Source of the DNA: Polyangiaceae bacterium
GTDB lineage: Bacteria; Myxococcota_A; Polyangia; Polyangiales; Polyangiaceae
Reading direction: 5' to 3'
DNA: 60,971 nucleotides
NCBI GenBank assembly: GCA_025937785.1
Contig: JAICQQ010000024.1
Coordinates: 1-60,971, forward strand
How positions within the stretch are numbered: position 1 is the stretch's first letter; every line of letters starts with the position of its first letter. This document shows, one piece after another, positions 34,946-44,429 of this stretch. The translations under genes and the position numbers were made by a program. The notes beneath the pieces are model-generated. The model did not search any database. It saw nothing but the letters and a program-made list of their open reading frames with translations, and was not told the origin of the DNA.

Positions 34946-37468
34946 ATGCATCCTCCTTCCCAATTCGATCCCAAGCGCTCAACGACCAACGGCCACGGCT
35001 GCGCAGGTTGCTCTCCGGTCCCCGGCGAAGGCGCCAGCGAAGCGTCTGGGCCCGTTCAAGCGGTAGACCCCGTGTGCGGGATGCGCGTCGACCCGACGGC
35101 AGCGCGGGGGGGCAGCACGGAGCATGCGGGCAAGACCTACTACTTCTGCAACCCTCGTTGCCGCGAGAAGTTCGTCGCCGATCCCGCCCGCTACCTTCAC
35201 CCGATCGAAGCAGTGGTGCCACCCGTCGCGCACACGCGTTCTGCCCGAACCTACGTGTGCCCGATGGATCCCGAGGTTCGAGAAGCCACGCCGGGCGCCT
35301 GCCCGAAATGTGGGATGGCGCTCGAACCGGAGCTGCCGGAGCTCGACGAGGTGTCCGAGTACGTGTGCCCGATGCACCCAGAGGTCATTCAGTCAGAACC
35401 GGGCGCGTGCCCCATCTGTGGCATGGCGCTCGAAGCGCGGACGGTGAGCGCCGCGGTCCAGCAGAACCCAGAGCTCGCCGCCATGACGCGGCGCTTCTGG
35501 ATCAGCGCAGCCCTGACCTTGCCGGTGTTCGTGTTGGCGATGGCCGAGATGATTCCCGGGCAGCCGCTCGAAGCGCTGATCCCGGCGCGCGCGTCGGTCT
35601 GGCTGCAGGGGATGTTGGCAACGCCCGTCGTCGTCTGGGGCGGGTGGCCCTTCTTCCAGCGAGGTTGGGTCTCCGTCAAGACGTGGCAGCTGAACATGTT
35701 CACGTTGATCGCTCTCGGAACCGCCGTGGCCTTCGGCTACAGCGTGTTCGTGCTGCTGCTGCCGGGTCTGTTGCCCCACACGCTCCGGCACGGGGGGGCG
35801 GCACCGGTCTACTTCGAATCAGCCTCGGTGATCGTCACGCTGGTGCTGCTCGGGCAGGTGCTCGAACTACGCGCGCGGGAAGCCACCTCGGGCGCCGTTC
35901 GCGCGCTGCTCGGGCTCAGCCCCAAACTCGCGCGCCGGCTGGCAGACGACGGGAGTGAAGCAGATGTGCCGCTCGACCGTGTCCACGTCGGCGACCGGCT
36001 GCGCGTGCGCCCCGGGGAGCGCGTGCCCGTCGATGGCGAGGTGCTCGAAGGCACCAGCGCTGTCGACGAATCCATGCTCACCGGGGAACCGTTGCCCGTC
36101 GAAAAGCAACCGGGCGCTCCGGTCACGGGCGGTACCATGAACGGCCGCGGCGCCCTCGTGGTGCGCGCCGCGCGCGTCGGCAAACACAGCTTGCTCGCGC
36201 AGATCGTGCGCATGGTGAGCGAGGCGCAGCGCAGCCGCGCTCCTGTCCAACGTCTCGCCGACCGGGTGTCCTCGTGGTTCGTGCCAGCGGTGGTGCTGAG
36301 CGCGGCCCTCGCCACGATCGCCTGGGGCTTCTTCGGACCAGAACCGCGTTTGGCGTACGCTGTGGTGAACGCCGTGGCCGTGCTCATCATTGCTTGCCCC
36401 TGCGCGTTGGGCCTGGCCACCCCCATGTCGATCATGGTGGGGACGGGGCGCGGGGCGCGCGCTGGGATCTTGGTGAAGAACGCCGAGGCGCTCGAGACGC
36501 TGGAAAAGGTCGAGGTCCTCGTGGTGGACAAGACCGGGACGCTCACCGAGGGCCGCCCGCGCTTGACCGACGTGCTGACCGTGCCTGGTTTCAGCAACGA
36601 AGAGCTGCTCCAGAAGGCCGCGACGCTCGAGCGCGCCAGCGAACATCCGCTGGCGGATGCGATCGTGGCGGAGGCTCGGAGTCGAGGTGTCGAGCTCGGG
36701 GAAGCGAGCGAGTTCGAGGCCGTGACCGGCAAGGGCGTGATCGGCACCGTCAGCGGCGCCCGCGTGCTCGTGGGCAACGGTCGCTGGTTCGAGGAGCAGC
36801 AGATCGCCACCGCCGAACTCGCCGGACAAGCGGAATCGCTGCGTGTGGCGGGGCGGACCGCGATGTTCGTGGCCGTGGACGGAAGGCTCGCAGGCCTGTT
36901 CGGTGTGTCCGATCCGATCAAGGCGTCGGCGAAAGGCGCCCTCGCAGCGCTGTGCGCGGCCGGTCTGCGTATCGTCATGGTGACCGGCGACAACCAGACC
37001 ACCGCCGCAGCCGTGGCGCGCGAGCTCGGCATCGACCAGGTATTTGCCGACGTGCTGCCGGAGAAGAAGGGGGCGCTCGTGCGCGAGCTCTCTGCTGCTG
37101 GAGCTCGCGTGGCGATGGCCGGCGATGGCACCAATGATGCGCCTGCGCTCGCCCTCGCGGACGTTGGCATCGCGATGGGCACCGGCACCGACGTGGCCAT
37201 GCACAGCGCGTCGATCACGCTCGTGAAAGGTGACCTCGGGGGCATCGTGCGTGCTAGGAAACTGTCCTGGCACGTGATGCGGAACATTCGCCAGAACCTG
37301 CTATTTGCGTTCTTGTACAACGCCCTAGGCGTTCCCGTCGCCGCCGGCGTTCTGTACCCAGTCTTCGGCGTGCTTTTGTCGCCGATGCTCGCGAGTGCGG
37401 CGATGGCTCTGAGCTCGGTCAGCGTGATCGGAAACGCGCTCCGGCTGCGCCGTGCCCGGCTGGATTGA
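34946..37468 (+). CDS. Copper/heavy-metal P1B-type ATPase with YHS and two metal-binding modules
   Basis: 840 aa from ATG 34946, with GGGAG 9 nt upstream; an in-frame start 90 nt earlier adds only basic residues. N-terminus: a YHS domain ([12 protein letters not shown] to [12 protein letters not shown], about 34-80), then two heavy-metal-binding repeats ([20 protein letters not shown] and [20 protein letters not shown], about 100-170) in place of the usual HMA domains. Eight predicted helices; ion-pathway motif [11 protein letters not shown], phosphorylation site DKTGTLTEG, nucleotide-domain [13 protein letters not shown] and hinge [10 protein letters not shown] are intact. The CPC motif points to Cu+ or Ag+ export. 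First gene of a four-gene operon with a multicopper oxidase, a His-rich lipoprotein and a TolC-like protein. Confidence 0.96.
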   Translation: MHPPSQFDPKRSTTNGHGCAGCSPVPGEGASEASGPVQAVDPVCGMRVDPTAARGGSTEHAGKTYYFCNPRCREKFVADPARYLHPIEAVVPPVAHTRSARTYVCPMDPEVREATPGACPKCGMALEPELPELDEVSEYVCPMHPEVIQSEPGACPICGMALEARTVSAAVQQNPELAAMTRRFWISAALTLPVFVLAMAEMIPGQPLEALIPARASVWLQGMLATPVVVWGGWPFFQRGWVSVKTWQLNMFTLIALGTAVAFGYSVFVLLLPGLLPHTLRHGGAAPVYFESASVIVTLVLLGQVLELRAREATSGAVRALLGLSPKLARRLADDGSEADVPLDRVHVGDRLRVRPGERVPVDGEVLEGTSAVDESMLTGEPLPVEKQPGAPVTGGTMNGRGALVVRAARVGKHSLLAQIVRMVSEAQRSRAPVQRLADRVSSWFVPAVVLSAALATIAWGFFGPEPRLAYAVVNAVAVLIIACPCALGLATPMSIMVGTGRGARAGILVKNAEALETLEKVEVLVVDKTGTLTEGRPRLTDVLTVPGFSNEELLQKAATLERASEHPLADAIVAEARSRGVELGEASEFEAVTGKGVIGTVSGARVLVGNGRWFEEQQIATAELAGQAESLRVAGRTAMFVAVDGRLAGLFGVSDPIKASAKGALAALCAAGLRIVMVTGDNQTTAAAVARELGIDQVFADVLPEKKGALVRELSAAGARVAMAGDGTNDAPALALADVGIAMGTGTDVAMHSASITLVKGDLGGIVRARKLSWHVMRNIRQNLLFAFLYNALGVPVAAGVLYPVFGVLLSPMLASAAMALSSVSVIGNALRLRRARLD

Positions 37469-37505
37469 CACGGGGTTCGACCACTTGGAAGAGACACGAG
37501 GAAGC

Positions 37506-38834
37506 ATGACCACACGACGAGATCTATTGCTGGGCACGGCGACGTTGGCCGGCGTCGCCGCCTTGACCCAGAAGACGGCCCAGGCGGCCCAAGCCGAACG
37601 CCAAGGGCGCGGCTGGGAGCGCTCTTACAGCGGTGGCCGTGCAGGCGCTGCGAGCGAACCGCCCGGCACACCCAGCGTGCCCGTGATCACTCCGAACGGC
37701 GTGACGCTGCCGCACCGTGTCGTCGACGGCGTGAAGGTGTTCCACCTCGTCGCCGAGGAGGTCGAGCACGAGTTCGCTCCCGGCCTGCGGGCGAGCTGTT
37801 GGGGCTACAACGGTAGAGTCCACGGCCCGACGCTGGAAGCCGTCGAGGGCGATCGGGTGCGCGTGTACGTGACGAACCGGCTGACCGCACCCACGACGGT
37901 GCATTGGCACGGCGTGTTCTTGCCGAACGGCATGGATGGCGTCGGGGGGCTCACGCAGCGCTCGATCCGCCCCGGTGAGACCTTCAAATACGAATGGACC
38001 TTTCGCCAGCACGGCACGTTCATGTACCACTCGCATCACGACGAGATGACGCAGATGGCCATGGGCATGATGGGTATGATCGTCGTGCACCCGCGGCAAC
38101 CGAGCGCCGACTACAGGGTGGATCGCGATTTTGCCATCATGCTTTCCGAGTGGAGCATCGAGGTGGGCACCAGCCGGCCCGATCCCAACGCCATGAGCGA
38201 CTTCAACGTGTTGACCATGAACGCCAAGGCATTCCCCGGCACCGCGCCGCTGGTGTGCCAACTCGGCGAGCGCGTTCGAATTCGCTTCGGCAACTTGAGC
38301 GCGATGGACCACCACCCCATCCACCTGCACGGATACCACTTCAAGGTGGTGGCGACTGACGGCGGCGTCGTTCCGCTGTCCGCGCAGCGGCCCGAGACCA
38401 CGGTGCTGGTGCCCACGGGGGCCACGCGTGACATCGAGTTCGTCGCTGACGCGCCCGGCGACTGGGCCATGCACTGCCACATGACTCACCACGTCATGAA
38501 CCAGATGGGTCACGGCATTCCCAACATGATCGGCGTGAAACCCGGCAAACTGGATGGCAGGCTGCGCACCCAGCTGCCCGGCTACATGACCATGGGACAA
38601 GACGGAATGGGTGACATGGCGGAGATGGGGATGCCCGTTCCGAAGAACAGTATCCCGATGCTCGGCGCTAAGGGGCCGTACGACACCATCACCATGGGCG
38701 GCATGTTCACCATCGTCAAAGTGCGCGAGAAGCTGCAAGGAGACGGCGATCCCGGTCCGTACCAGCAGCCTGCCGGGACACGGGCAGATCTGGCTTCGGC
38801 GGCAGAGCTGACGCGAGATGGTATCCATGTATAA
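37506..38834 (+). CDS. Tat-exported multicopper oxidase
   Basis: 442 aa from ATG 37506 (AGGAAG upstream), 37 nt after the ATPase. Twin-arginine signal MTTRRDLLLGTATLAGVAAL. Copper-ligand motifs: TVHWHGVFLPNG, MYHSHHDEMTQMAMG, HHPIHLHGYHF and MHCHMTHHVMNQMGHGIPNM, which holds the type-1 Cys and the axial Met. Together they give a complete type-1 plus trinuclear site. The Met-rich stretches (MTQMAMGMMGMI; MGQDGMGDMAEMGM) resemble those of cuprous oxidases such as CueO, so oxidation of Cu+ delivered by the ATPase is the likely role. Folding with copper in the cytoplasm fits Tat export. Confidence 0.93.
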   Translation: MTTRRDLLLGTATLAGVAALTQKTAQAAQAERQGRGWERSYSGGRAGAASEPPGTPSVPVITPNGVTLPHRVVDGVKVFHLVAEEVEHEFAPGLRASCWGYNGRVHGPTLEAVEGDRVRVYVTNRLTAPTTVHWHGVFLPNGMDGVGGLTQRSIRPGETFKYEWTFRQHGTFMYHSHHDEMTQMAMGMMGMIVVHPRQPSADYRVDRDFAIMLSEWSIEVGTSRPDPNAMSDFNVLTMNAKAFPGTAPLVCQLGERVRIRFGNLSAMDHHPIHLHGYHFKVVATDGGVVPLSAQRPETTVLVPTGATRDIEFVADAPGDWAMHCHMTHHVMNQMGHGIPNMIGVKPGKLDGRLRTQLPGYMTMGQDGMGDMAEMGMPVPKNSIPMLGAKGPYDTITMGGMFTIVKVREKLQGDGDPGPYQQPAGTRADLASAAELTRDGIHV

Positions 38835-39129
38835 CAAGCAGAGTAGCGCGCATTTTTGGCGCTTTTGGGCGGTTTTCGCGCTGAGTCTCGGCGCGGGGTG
38901 CGCGAGCACGGCGCTCGAGGTTCCCCCGGAGGCGGCTGCGAACCCCGAGGCTTCGACGATGCCCGTCGCCAGCGCCACTCCGGTTCTCGAAGACGACTTC
39001 GACCCTTGGGCAAGGGAGCCCGTCAACGCCGGTCACGAAGGTCACGAGGGCCATGAAGGTCACGAGGGCCATGAAGGTCACGCCGCGCCTCCGAGTTCCG
39101 AGGGTCATGAGGGCCACCAGCATGACTGA
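38827..39129 (+). CDS. Gly-His-Glu repeat lipoprotein, probable copper-binding
   Basis: 100 aa from ATG 38827; an alternative ATG at 38818 is equally in frame. The gene starts inside the end of the multicopper oxidase gene and its stop lies 8 nt inside the next gene. Lipobox LGAGC after a hydrophobic segment (FWAVFALSLGAG). The C-terminal third is GHEGHEGHEGHEGHEGHA and then EGHEGHQHD, encoded by a 9-bp tandem repeat (about 39031-39088). The His-rich string should bind Cu or Zn. With its neighbours it may buffer or hand over copper in the periplasm; function is inferred from composition and context. Confidence 0.75.
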   Translation: MYNKQSSAHFWRFWAVFALSLGAGCASTALEVPPEAAANPEASTMPVASATPVLEDDFDPWAREPVNAGHEGHEGHEGHEGHEGHAAPPSSEGHEGHQHD

Positions 39130-40519
39130 ACTCGGACGACGTCTAGCGTCCGTCGGGCTCGGTGCTGCGCTGCTCTCGGGCTGCGTTGCGCACGATATCG
39201 GTTACGGCGACGTGCAGAGCGCCGTCGAGGAGCGCACGGGTCACCGAGTTCGTTGGAACCACGTGGAGTCGGATCAGCCTGGAGACAGCGTGACCCAGAA
39301 GCTTCTCGGCCAGCCGCTGTCCGCGGACGCTGCAGCCCAGGTCGCGCTGCTCAACGCGCCTGAAGCCCAGGCCGCCTTCGAGGAACTGGGGGTCAGTCGC
39401 GCCGAGCTGGTCGGCGCCTTTCATCTACCGAACCCGTCGGCTGAGGCAGCTGTGCGCTTCGGCGAGAGCACTCCGGAGGTCGAGCTCGGCGTCATGCTCG
39501 ATCTGACCGATTTGGTGCTGCTGCCCTGGCGCAAGCAGCAGGCTGAAGGCGCGCACCAAGCCGCCCAGGCGCGCGTGGCCGGGCGGCTCCTCGACGTGGT
39601 GTTCAGCACCAAGCGGGCGTTCTTCGAGTACCAGGCGGCCGAACGGCGCGTCCAGATGCGACAATCGCTGGTGCAAGCCGCCGATGCCGCCCGCGCTCTC
39701 GCAGAGCGGCTGCGCGAAGCCGGCAACATTCCTCAGCTGTCAGTCATGGTGGAACGGGCGCGCTACGACGAGGCGCGCCTCGAGCTCGCTCGCGCGGAGG
39801 CGGCGAGTACGGCAGCGCGCGAACGCTTGAACCAACACATGGGGGTTTGGGGGCACGGGACTCACTGGCGAGCAGCAGCGCTGGCAGAGCCCGAGGCCGC
39901 GCTCGAGAACCTCGCCGACGTCGAGCAACGCGCTTTGAAGGCGAGCCTCGATCTCCAGGTCGCCCAGCACGACTACGCGGCGCTGGCGCGTCGGGCCAAT
40001 CTGGCGACGGTCGAGGGCCTGCTCCCCGAGCTCAAGGCGGGGGTGAGCGCAGAGCGTCAAGAAAACGAGTGGGGTGTCGGACCGGCCGTCGAACTCGAGC
40101 TCCCCGTCTTCTACCAGGGGCAGGGCGAGGTGGCGCGCGCCGAAGCTGAAATGAGGCGGGTGCAGAGCCAGCACCGAAGCCTCGCCGTGCGCGTGCGCGC
40201 TGCGGTGCGCGCCGCCAGCCGCAACCTAGTGGTTGCGCGTGACGCGGCGCTACATTATCGCGATCGGCTCTTGCCCGAGCGCGCGCGCATCGTCGAAGAG
40301 ACCCAGTTGATGTACAACGCCATGAGCGTGGGTGCCTTCGAGCTGCTCCAGGCCAAGCGCGATCAGGTGCAGACCGAAACTGCGTACGTCGACACGCTCG
40401 AAGATTACTGGATCGCGAAGGCCGAGCTCGAGCAGCTACTGCTGGGTCGCCTGGTCGGGGTGGCCCCGCTCGAAGCGAGCGCGGCGGGGCCCGCGCCAGC
40501 GAGCGCAGACGCCCACTAG
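39122..40519 (+). CDS. TolC-family outer-membrane efflux lipoprotein
   Basis: 465 aa. ATG 39122 overlaps the preceding stop by 8 nt and gives a lipoprotein signal (LGAALLSGC). The body is mostly long helices with two TolC repeats: LSADAAAQVALLNAPEAQAA at the first, ending with ARIVEETQLMYNAMSVGAFE and LLQAKRDQVQTETAYVDTLE, the classical TolC/CusC C-terminal block. Beta segments (HLPNPSAEAAVRFGEST; GPAVELELPVFYQGQGEV) lie where the barrel strands belong. In copper systems TolC proteins usually work with an RND pump and an adaptor; neither is encoded nearby. Confidence 0.92.
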   Translation: MTELGRRLASVGLGAALLSGCVAHDIGYGDVQSAVEERTGHRVRWNHVESDQPGDSVTQKLLGQPLSADAAAQVALLNAPEAQAAFEELGVSRAELVGAFHLPNPSAEAAVRFGESTPEVELGVMLDLTDLVLLPWRKQQAEGAHQAAQARVAGRLLDVVFSTKRAFFEYQAAERRVQMRQSLVQAADAARALAERLREAGNIPQLSVMVERARYDEARLELARAEAASTAARERLNQHMGVWGHGTHWRAAALAEPEAALENLADVEQRALKASLDLQVAQHDYAALARRANLATVEGLLPELKAGVSAERQENEWGVGPAVELELPVFYQGQGEVARAEAEMRRVQSQHRSLAVRVRAAVRAASRNLVVARDAALHYRDRLLPERARIVEETQLMYNAMSVGAFELLQAKRDQVQTETAYVDTLEDYWIAKAELEQLLLGRLVGVAPLEASAAGPAPASADAH

Positions 40520-40528
40520 CGTGCTAAC

Positions 40529-40633
40529 GTGTGGGGGCTCCACGACGAGGTCGATGCCAGCGAACGGGTCGCCTACGCACCGTACGTGAGCGCCGGTCCG
40601 AATTCGCTTTTGGTGGGCGGTTACTTCGACTGA
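40529..40633 (+). pseudogene. Orphan C-terminus of the duplicated membrane-protein family
   Basis: Directly behind the TolC gene and in the same frame, translation gives WGLHDEVDASERVAYAPYVS and AGPNSLLVGGYFD before a stop. This aligns with the end of the protein at 32494-33483 (LAHEEVEPTQQARYAPTVSV ... GSLTVGGYF). No start or upstream domains remain, so this is the tail of a lost paralogue. Confidence 0.65.
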
Positions 40634-40653
40634 GTCGGAAAGGGCCGCAGTCG

Positions 40654-41691
40654 CTAGAACTCGATCGCGGGCGGCGCGGTGCGGCCTTTGTGAATCAGCG
40701 TTCCGCTAGTGAACGGGGGCGCGATGATCTGGCCGCCGGCCGCCCACACCTCGCCGCCGGGAGCGATCCACACCGCGTGAAAGTCTTGATACAAGTCGAG
40801 CCCGGTGGGCTCTTCGGACCACGCGTCGCCATCGAGGCGCAGCACGGTCGTCTGCATCCCGACAGAGTATGCCGCCTCACCGCGGTGGAACACGCCGAAG
40901 GTCTGCAGCGTCGGCTCTTCCGGCGTCACGTCCCGCCAGGCCTTGCCCGCGACCGAACTCACGAGCGTGGCGCTGAACTGACCGCCGACGGCGGTGATGC
41001 GCGAGGCATCTGGGCGCCCGTGCAGCGTCAGCAGCGTGCGTGTAGTGCCGGCGTCGACGGCCTCGAAGCTGTCGCCGTCATAGTGCATCAGCGCTCCGCT
41101 GACGCCGCAGAACCACACGTCGTCGCTGGCCGTTCCCCAGACCTTGTACCAGGCCGAGGGGCTGGGCGCGTCCTCACCCACGTCCACGGGTTCGAAGCCG
41201 TCACCCCGGTCTCGCCAGACGAAGCCCGTGCCAGCGTTGGCGTCGCCCCCCACGGCCCACAGGTCCCCGGGATTCGGGCCCCAAACCCCCCACACGTCGC
41301 GCTCGGCTGGAGTCGGCACCTTCTCGAACGCGCCACCGTCGTAGCGGAGCAGCGCGCCGTTCGTGCCCGCGGCATACACCGGGCCGTCCTCGAACGCGTG
41401 CACCCAAAACAGATCGCCTGCGTCCAAGCCCGAAGCGTGCGTCTCCCAATCGCTGCCGTCGAAATGGGCGATCGAAGGCCCGGCGTCGTCGCCGCGGTCC
41501 GCCCCGACCACCCAGACGTCGTCTTTTGCCGTACCAGTGACCGAGAACAAGGCACCCGGCAGCGCCTCTGCGACGATGCGCCAGCGCGGTTCAGTGTCGG
41601 ATTCGGCGGGGGGGGAGCAGCCCGGGAGCAGCGACAGGAGTAAGAACCGCCAGGGCGCCACCGTCCAGCGCAGCGGCGAAGCTTCAGTCAA
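40654..41691 (-). CDS. Lipoprotein with repeated beta-propeller-like blades
   Basis: 345 aa if started at TTG 41691, which overlaps the stop of the upstream gene by 4 nt (TTGA); a GTG ten codons later is an alternative and gives a tighter signal. Lipobox LLPGC. The mature part is a series of blades with recurring DVWVVGA, DLFWVHAF, DVWGVWGP, DLWAVGGD, KVWGTASDDVW and EVWAAGG, a pattern widespread in myxobacterial surface proteins. Catalytic function is not evident. Third gene of a three-gene unit with two NHL lipoproteins. Confidence 0.8.
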   Translation of the reverse strand: MTEASPLRWTVAPWRFLLLSLLPGCSPPAESDTEPRWRIVAEALPGALFSVTGTAKDDVWVVGADRGDDAGPSIAHFDGSDWETHASGLDAGDLFWVHAFEDGPVYAAGTNGALLRYDGGAFEKVPTPAERDVWGVWGPNPGDLWAVGGDANAGTGFVWRDRGDGFEPVDVGEDAPSPSAWYKVWGTASDDVWFCGVSGALMHYDGDSFEAVDAGTTRTLLTLHGRPDASRITAVGGQFSATLVSSVAGKAWRDVTPEEPTLQTFGVFHRGEAAYSVGMQTTVLRLDGDAWSEEPTGLDLYQDFHAVWIAPGGEVWAAGGQIIAPPFTSGTLIHKGRTAPPAIEF

Positions 41692-43019
41692 TCTCCGGCC
41701 TCGCCCAGGTAGACGACCCGAATGCGGTGGTTGTGGGTGTCCGCGATGTACAGGTTGCCCGCGGCATCGAGCGCGACGCCGTAAGGCCGATGCAGCGTTG
41801 CCTGCGTCGCTGGCCCGCCATCGCCGCCGGAGCCTTCCTCGCCGCAGATGCCAGCTACGGTCGCGATCCGGCCGTCGGGGTCTATCTTGCGTACGCAGTG
41901 GTTGAACGTGTCTGCCACGAAGATCGAACCGTCGCGGCCCACCGCGACGTCGCGGGGCCGATCGAAGCGAGCCTCGAGCGCGTCGCCTTCCTCGCCAGCG
42001 AGGTCGCCGTCGGGCGCCTTCTCTTGCATCTCGGCGGGCAAATAGTCCTTGGGGGCGGTGCCTGCGACGGTCGCCACCGTGCCGTCCGGATGCAGCACGC
42101 GGATCACGTGGTTGCCGGTGTCGGCAAAGTAAAGCTCATCGTCAGGTCCCATCTCCATACCGCCGGCGGGCGGCGCAGACTGGCTGAAAGGTTGGTTCAT
42201 GAAGGCGAGCGTGCCTGCCTCACCCTCGCCGGCGAAGCCTTGCGGCCGCGCGGGGGGGCCGGCGCACTCCGGGTCGTCTGCCTCTGCTTCCAGGCAGAAC
42301 TTACAGGCGCGCGCTTGGCCCGGTTCGGGCTCTTCTTCGGAGCACACCTCGATGAACCCTTCCGGCAGGTAGGGGCCGACGGGACCAACGAGCGTGTTGA
42401 TCACGCCGTCGCCATCGACGCGGCGGATGCGTTGGTTGCCCTGATCCATGATGTACATGCGGCCGTCGCTGTCGAACGCCGTCGCTACTGGCAGATCGAC
42501 GACCGCTTCGACGGCAGGCACGTCTTCACCGGCGTAGGCCCGGGCCCCGGTCCCGCAAATCGCATGTACCTCCTTGTCGCCGGGACTCATCTCCATGATC
42601 TTCGAGTTGTGCCAAGCCGAGAGCACGAGCTTGCCGTCAGGAGCGAAGGCGACGTGCGTCGGGTGGTTCAACCCGATCTCGTCGGCCTGACCTTCGGGAG
42701 CATCGCCCAGCTCACCGGTGCCGAGCACGGTCTGGACGACGCCGTCCACGACGCTGCGCACCCGATGGTTGTTCCAATCGAGCACGTAGGAATTGCCGTC
42801 AGGTCCCCAGCTGATGTCCTGCGGAAGGTACAAGCTGACCTCGTTCGGGGGAACACCGTCGGTACCGAGCGCCGCGCGCCCGGTGCCCATGTAGTTGCAG
42901 ATCACGCCTTCGCCGCCGCACGATTCGGCTGCGTCGTCCTTTTCGCCGCACGCGCTTGCGCCCAGGGCCAGCGTCAGCGCAGCAGCGAAAGTCAGTGGAG
43001 TAGTGTGCTGCGTTCTCAT
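41688..43019 (-). CDS. NHL-repeat beta-propeller lipoprotein
   Basis: 443 aa. ATG 43019 lies in an ATGA overlap with the preceding gene. Lipobox GASAC. Repeated NHL blades: SLYLPQDISWGPDGNSYVLD, NHRVRSVVDGVVQTVLGTGE, PVATAFDSDGRMYIMDQGNQ, DRPRDVAVGRDGSIFVADTF and PYGVALDAAGNLYIADTHNH. A Cys-containing insert (EVCSEEEPEPGQARACKFC) interrupts the middle of the propeller. NHL propellers bind proteins or ligands, and a few are lyases; no catalytic motif is obvious here. Paralogue of the gene just upstream. Confidence 0.88.
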   Translation of the reverse strand: MRTQHTTPLTFAAALTLALGASACGEKDDAAESCGGEGVICNYMGTGRAALGTDGVPPNEVSLYLPQDISWGPDGNSYVLDWNNHRVRSVVDGVVQTVLGTGELGDAPEGQADEIGLNHPTHVAFAPDGKLVLSAWHNSKIMEMSPGDKEVHAICGTGARAYAGEDVPAVEAVVDLPVATAFDSDGRMYIMDQGNQRIRRVDGDGVINTLVGPVGPYLPEGFIEVCSEEEPEPGQARACKFCLEAEADDPECAGPPARPQGFAGEGEAGTLAFMNQPFSQSAPPAGGMEMGPDDELYFADTGNHVIRVLHPDGTVATVAGTAPKDYLPAEMQEKAPDGDLAGEEGDALEARFDRPRDVAVGRDGSIFVADTFNHCVRKIDPDGRIATVAGICGEEGSGGDGGPATQATLHRPYGVALDAAGNLYIADTHNHRIRVVYLGEAGD

Positions 43020-44227
43020 GGGGCGGATCCTGGCTCGAATCGGCGGATTCTGTGGTTATAGGTGTCGGCGATGTACAAGAAGCCATCGGCGTCGAACGCC
43101 AGACCTGCGGGACGATTGAGGGAGGTCTCGGTCGGAGCGAAGCCTTCGCCCTCGTAGCCGACCTCACCGTTACCCGCCACGGTATCGATGCTGCCTGACT
43201 CGAGATCGATCACGCGCACACGCTGGTTGTTCTCGTCGGCGAAGTACAACGCCTTGCCGTCAGGGCTCAGTTGCAGGTCGCGCGGGTTGTTCAGCTCGGC
43301 GTCGACGGCGTCACCGCCGTCGCCCGAGAAGCCGGCCTCGCCCGTGCCTGCCACGGTGTCGATGCGGTTTTCTTCGAAGTCGATGCGCCGGATCGCGTGG
43401 TTCAGCGTGTCGGAGACGTACAGCCGGCCGTCGCCGTCGAACGCCAGCGCACCGCCAGGCGGCGGATTCGAGCCCGCGGGGAACCTGAACCTGGCTTCGA
43501 GCGGGGAGCCGCCGTCCCCCTCGTACCCCGCCATCGTGGGGGTACCCGCGACGGTCGAGATCACACCGTCGGGATCGATCTTGCGTACGACTTGATTGCG
43601 CATGTCCAGGATGTACTGGCTGCCGTCTTCGCCGAAGATGAGCTGCGTGGGTTGGTTGAGCAGCGCGCCACGCGCGCCCTCGCCGTCTCCGGAGAAGCCG
43701 GCGCCTGCGCCACAAGTGACGAGCACGCGACCGGTTTCCGGGTCGTACTCACGGAGCTTGTGGTTGTGCCAGGCCACCAGCATCAACTTGTCGTCCGGCA
43801 TCTCGACCAGCTGAGTGGGGTGGTTCAAGTCGACCTCCGTCCCCTCGGCGCCCGGGGGCTCGAGGTCCGACAAGTCAGGCGGACCGTCGCCGACGAAACC
43901 CGAACCGATCACCGTTCGCAGCGTGTCGTCGGCTTCGACCTTGCGCACCGCGTGGTTGTTCCAGTCGAGCACGTAGATGTCGCCCGCGCGCGTGAAGGTG
44001 AGATCGATGGGCCAGTAGAACGAGGACTCCTCGAGCGAGTTGCCGTCGCCGTCGAACGCGGCCTCGCCGTTGCCGGCATACGTACACAGCCGAGCCGGAT
44101 CGCTGCAGAAAGCCTGTTGCTCCTCCTCGAGCACGAGCGCGGCGTCGTCGCCGCCGCACGCGGTGAGCAGCCCCGCGAGCATCGCCACCATGGCACACTC
44201 GATTTGTGTCCTCCGTGTCCATCCCAT
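43016..44227 (-). CDS. NHL-repeat beta-propeller lipoprotein
   Basis: 403 aa. ATG 44227 is chosen for its strong GAGGAGG site and lipoprotein signal (lipobox LTAC). NHL blades include YWPIDLTFTRAGDIYVLDWN, NHAVRKVEADDTLRTVIGSG, LNQPTQLIFGEDGSQYILDM, NPRDLQLSPDGKALYFADEN and RPAGLAFDADGFLYIADTYN. It opens with CSDPARLCTYAGNGEAAFDG, matching the start of its downstream paralogue (ESCGGEGVICNYMGTGRAAL), so the two arose by tandem duplication. First gene of a three-gene overlapping unit. Confidence 0.88.
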   Translation of the reverse strand: MGWTRRTQIECAMVAMLAGLLTACGGDDAALVLEEEQQAFCSDPARLCTYAGNGEAAFDGDGNSLEESSFYWPIDLTFTRAGDIYVLDWNNHAVRKVEADDTLRTVIGSGFVGDGPPDLSDLEPPGAEGTEVDLNHPTQLVEMPDDKLMLVAWHNHKLREYDPETGRVLVTCGAGAGFSGDGEGARGALLNQPTQLIFGEDGSQYILDMRNQVVRKIDPDGVISTVAGTPTMAGYEGDGGSPLEARFRFPAGSNPPPGGALAFDGDGRLYVSDTLNHAIRRIDFEENRIDTVAGTGEAGFSGDGGDAVDAELNNPRDLQLSPDGKALYFADENNQRVRVIDLESGSIDTVAGNGEVGYEGEGFAPTETSLNRPAGLAFDADGFLYIADTYNHRIRRFEPGSAP

Positions 44228-44429
44228 CGTCGCCTCCTCGCGAGCCCCACAACGAGGCCCCTCAAGCCATGCCCTATCCACGAGCTTTACGCTCGCCGTC
44301 GACTCTAGCGCGGGGTACGGCAGCTGGCGAGCGCTGCGGAGCGCCGGCTACTTCTGAGCAGCGCCGCCCACGGACGGTCCCAGGCGTGCAGGTGGTTGAG
44401 TCGGTGGCGCGGCGTGGTAACGTCAGGCT

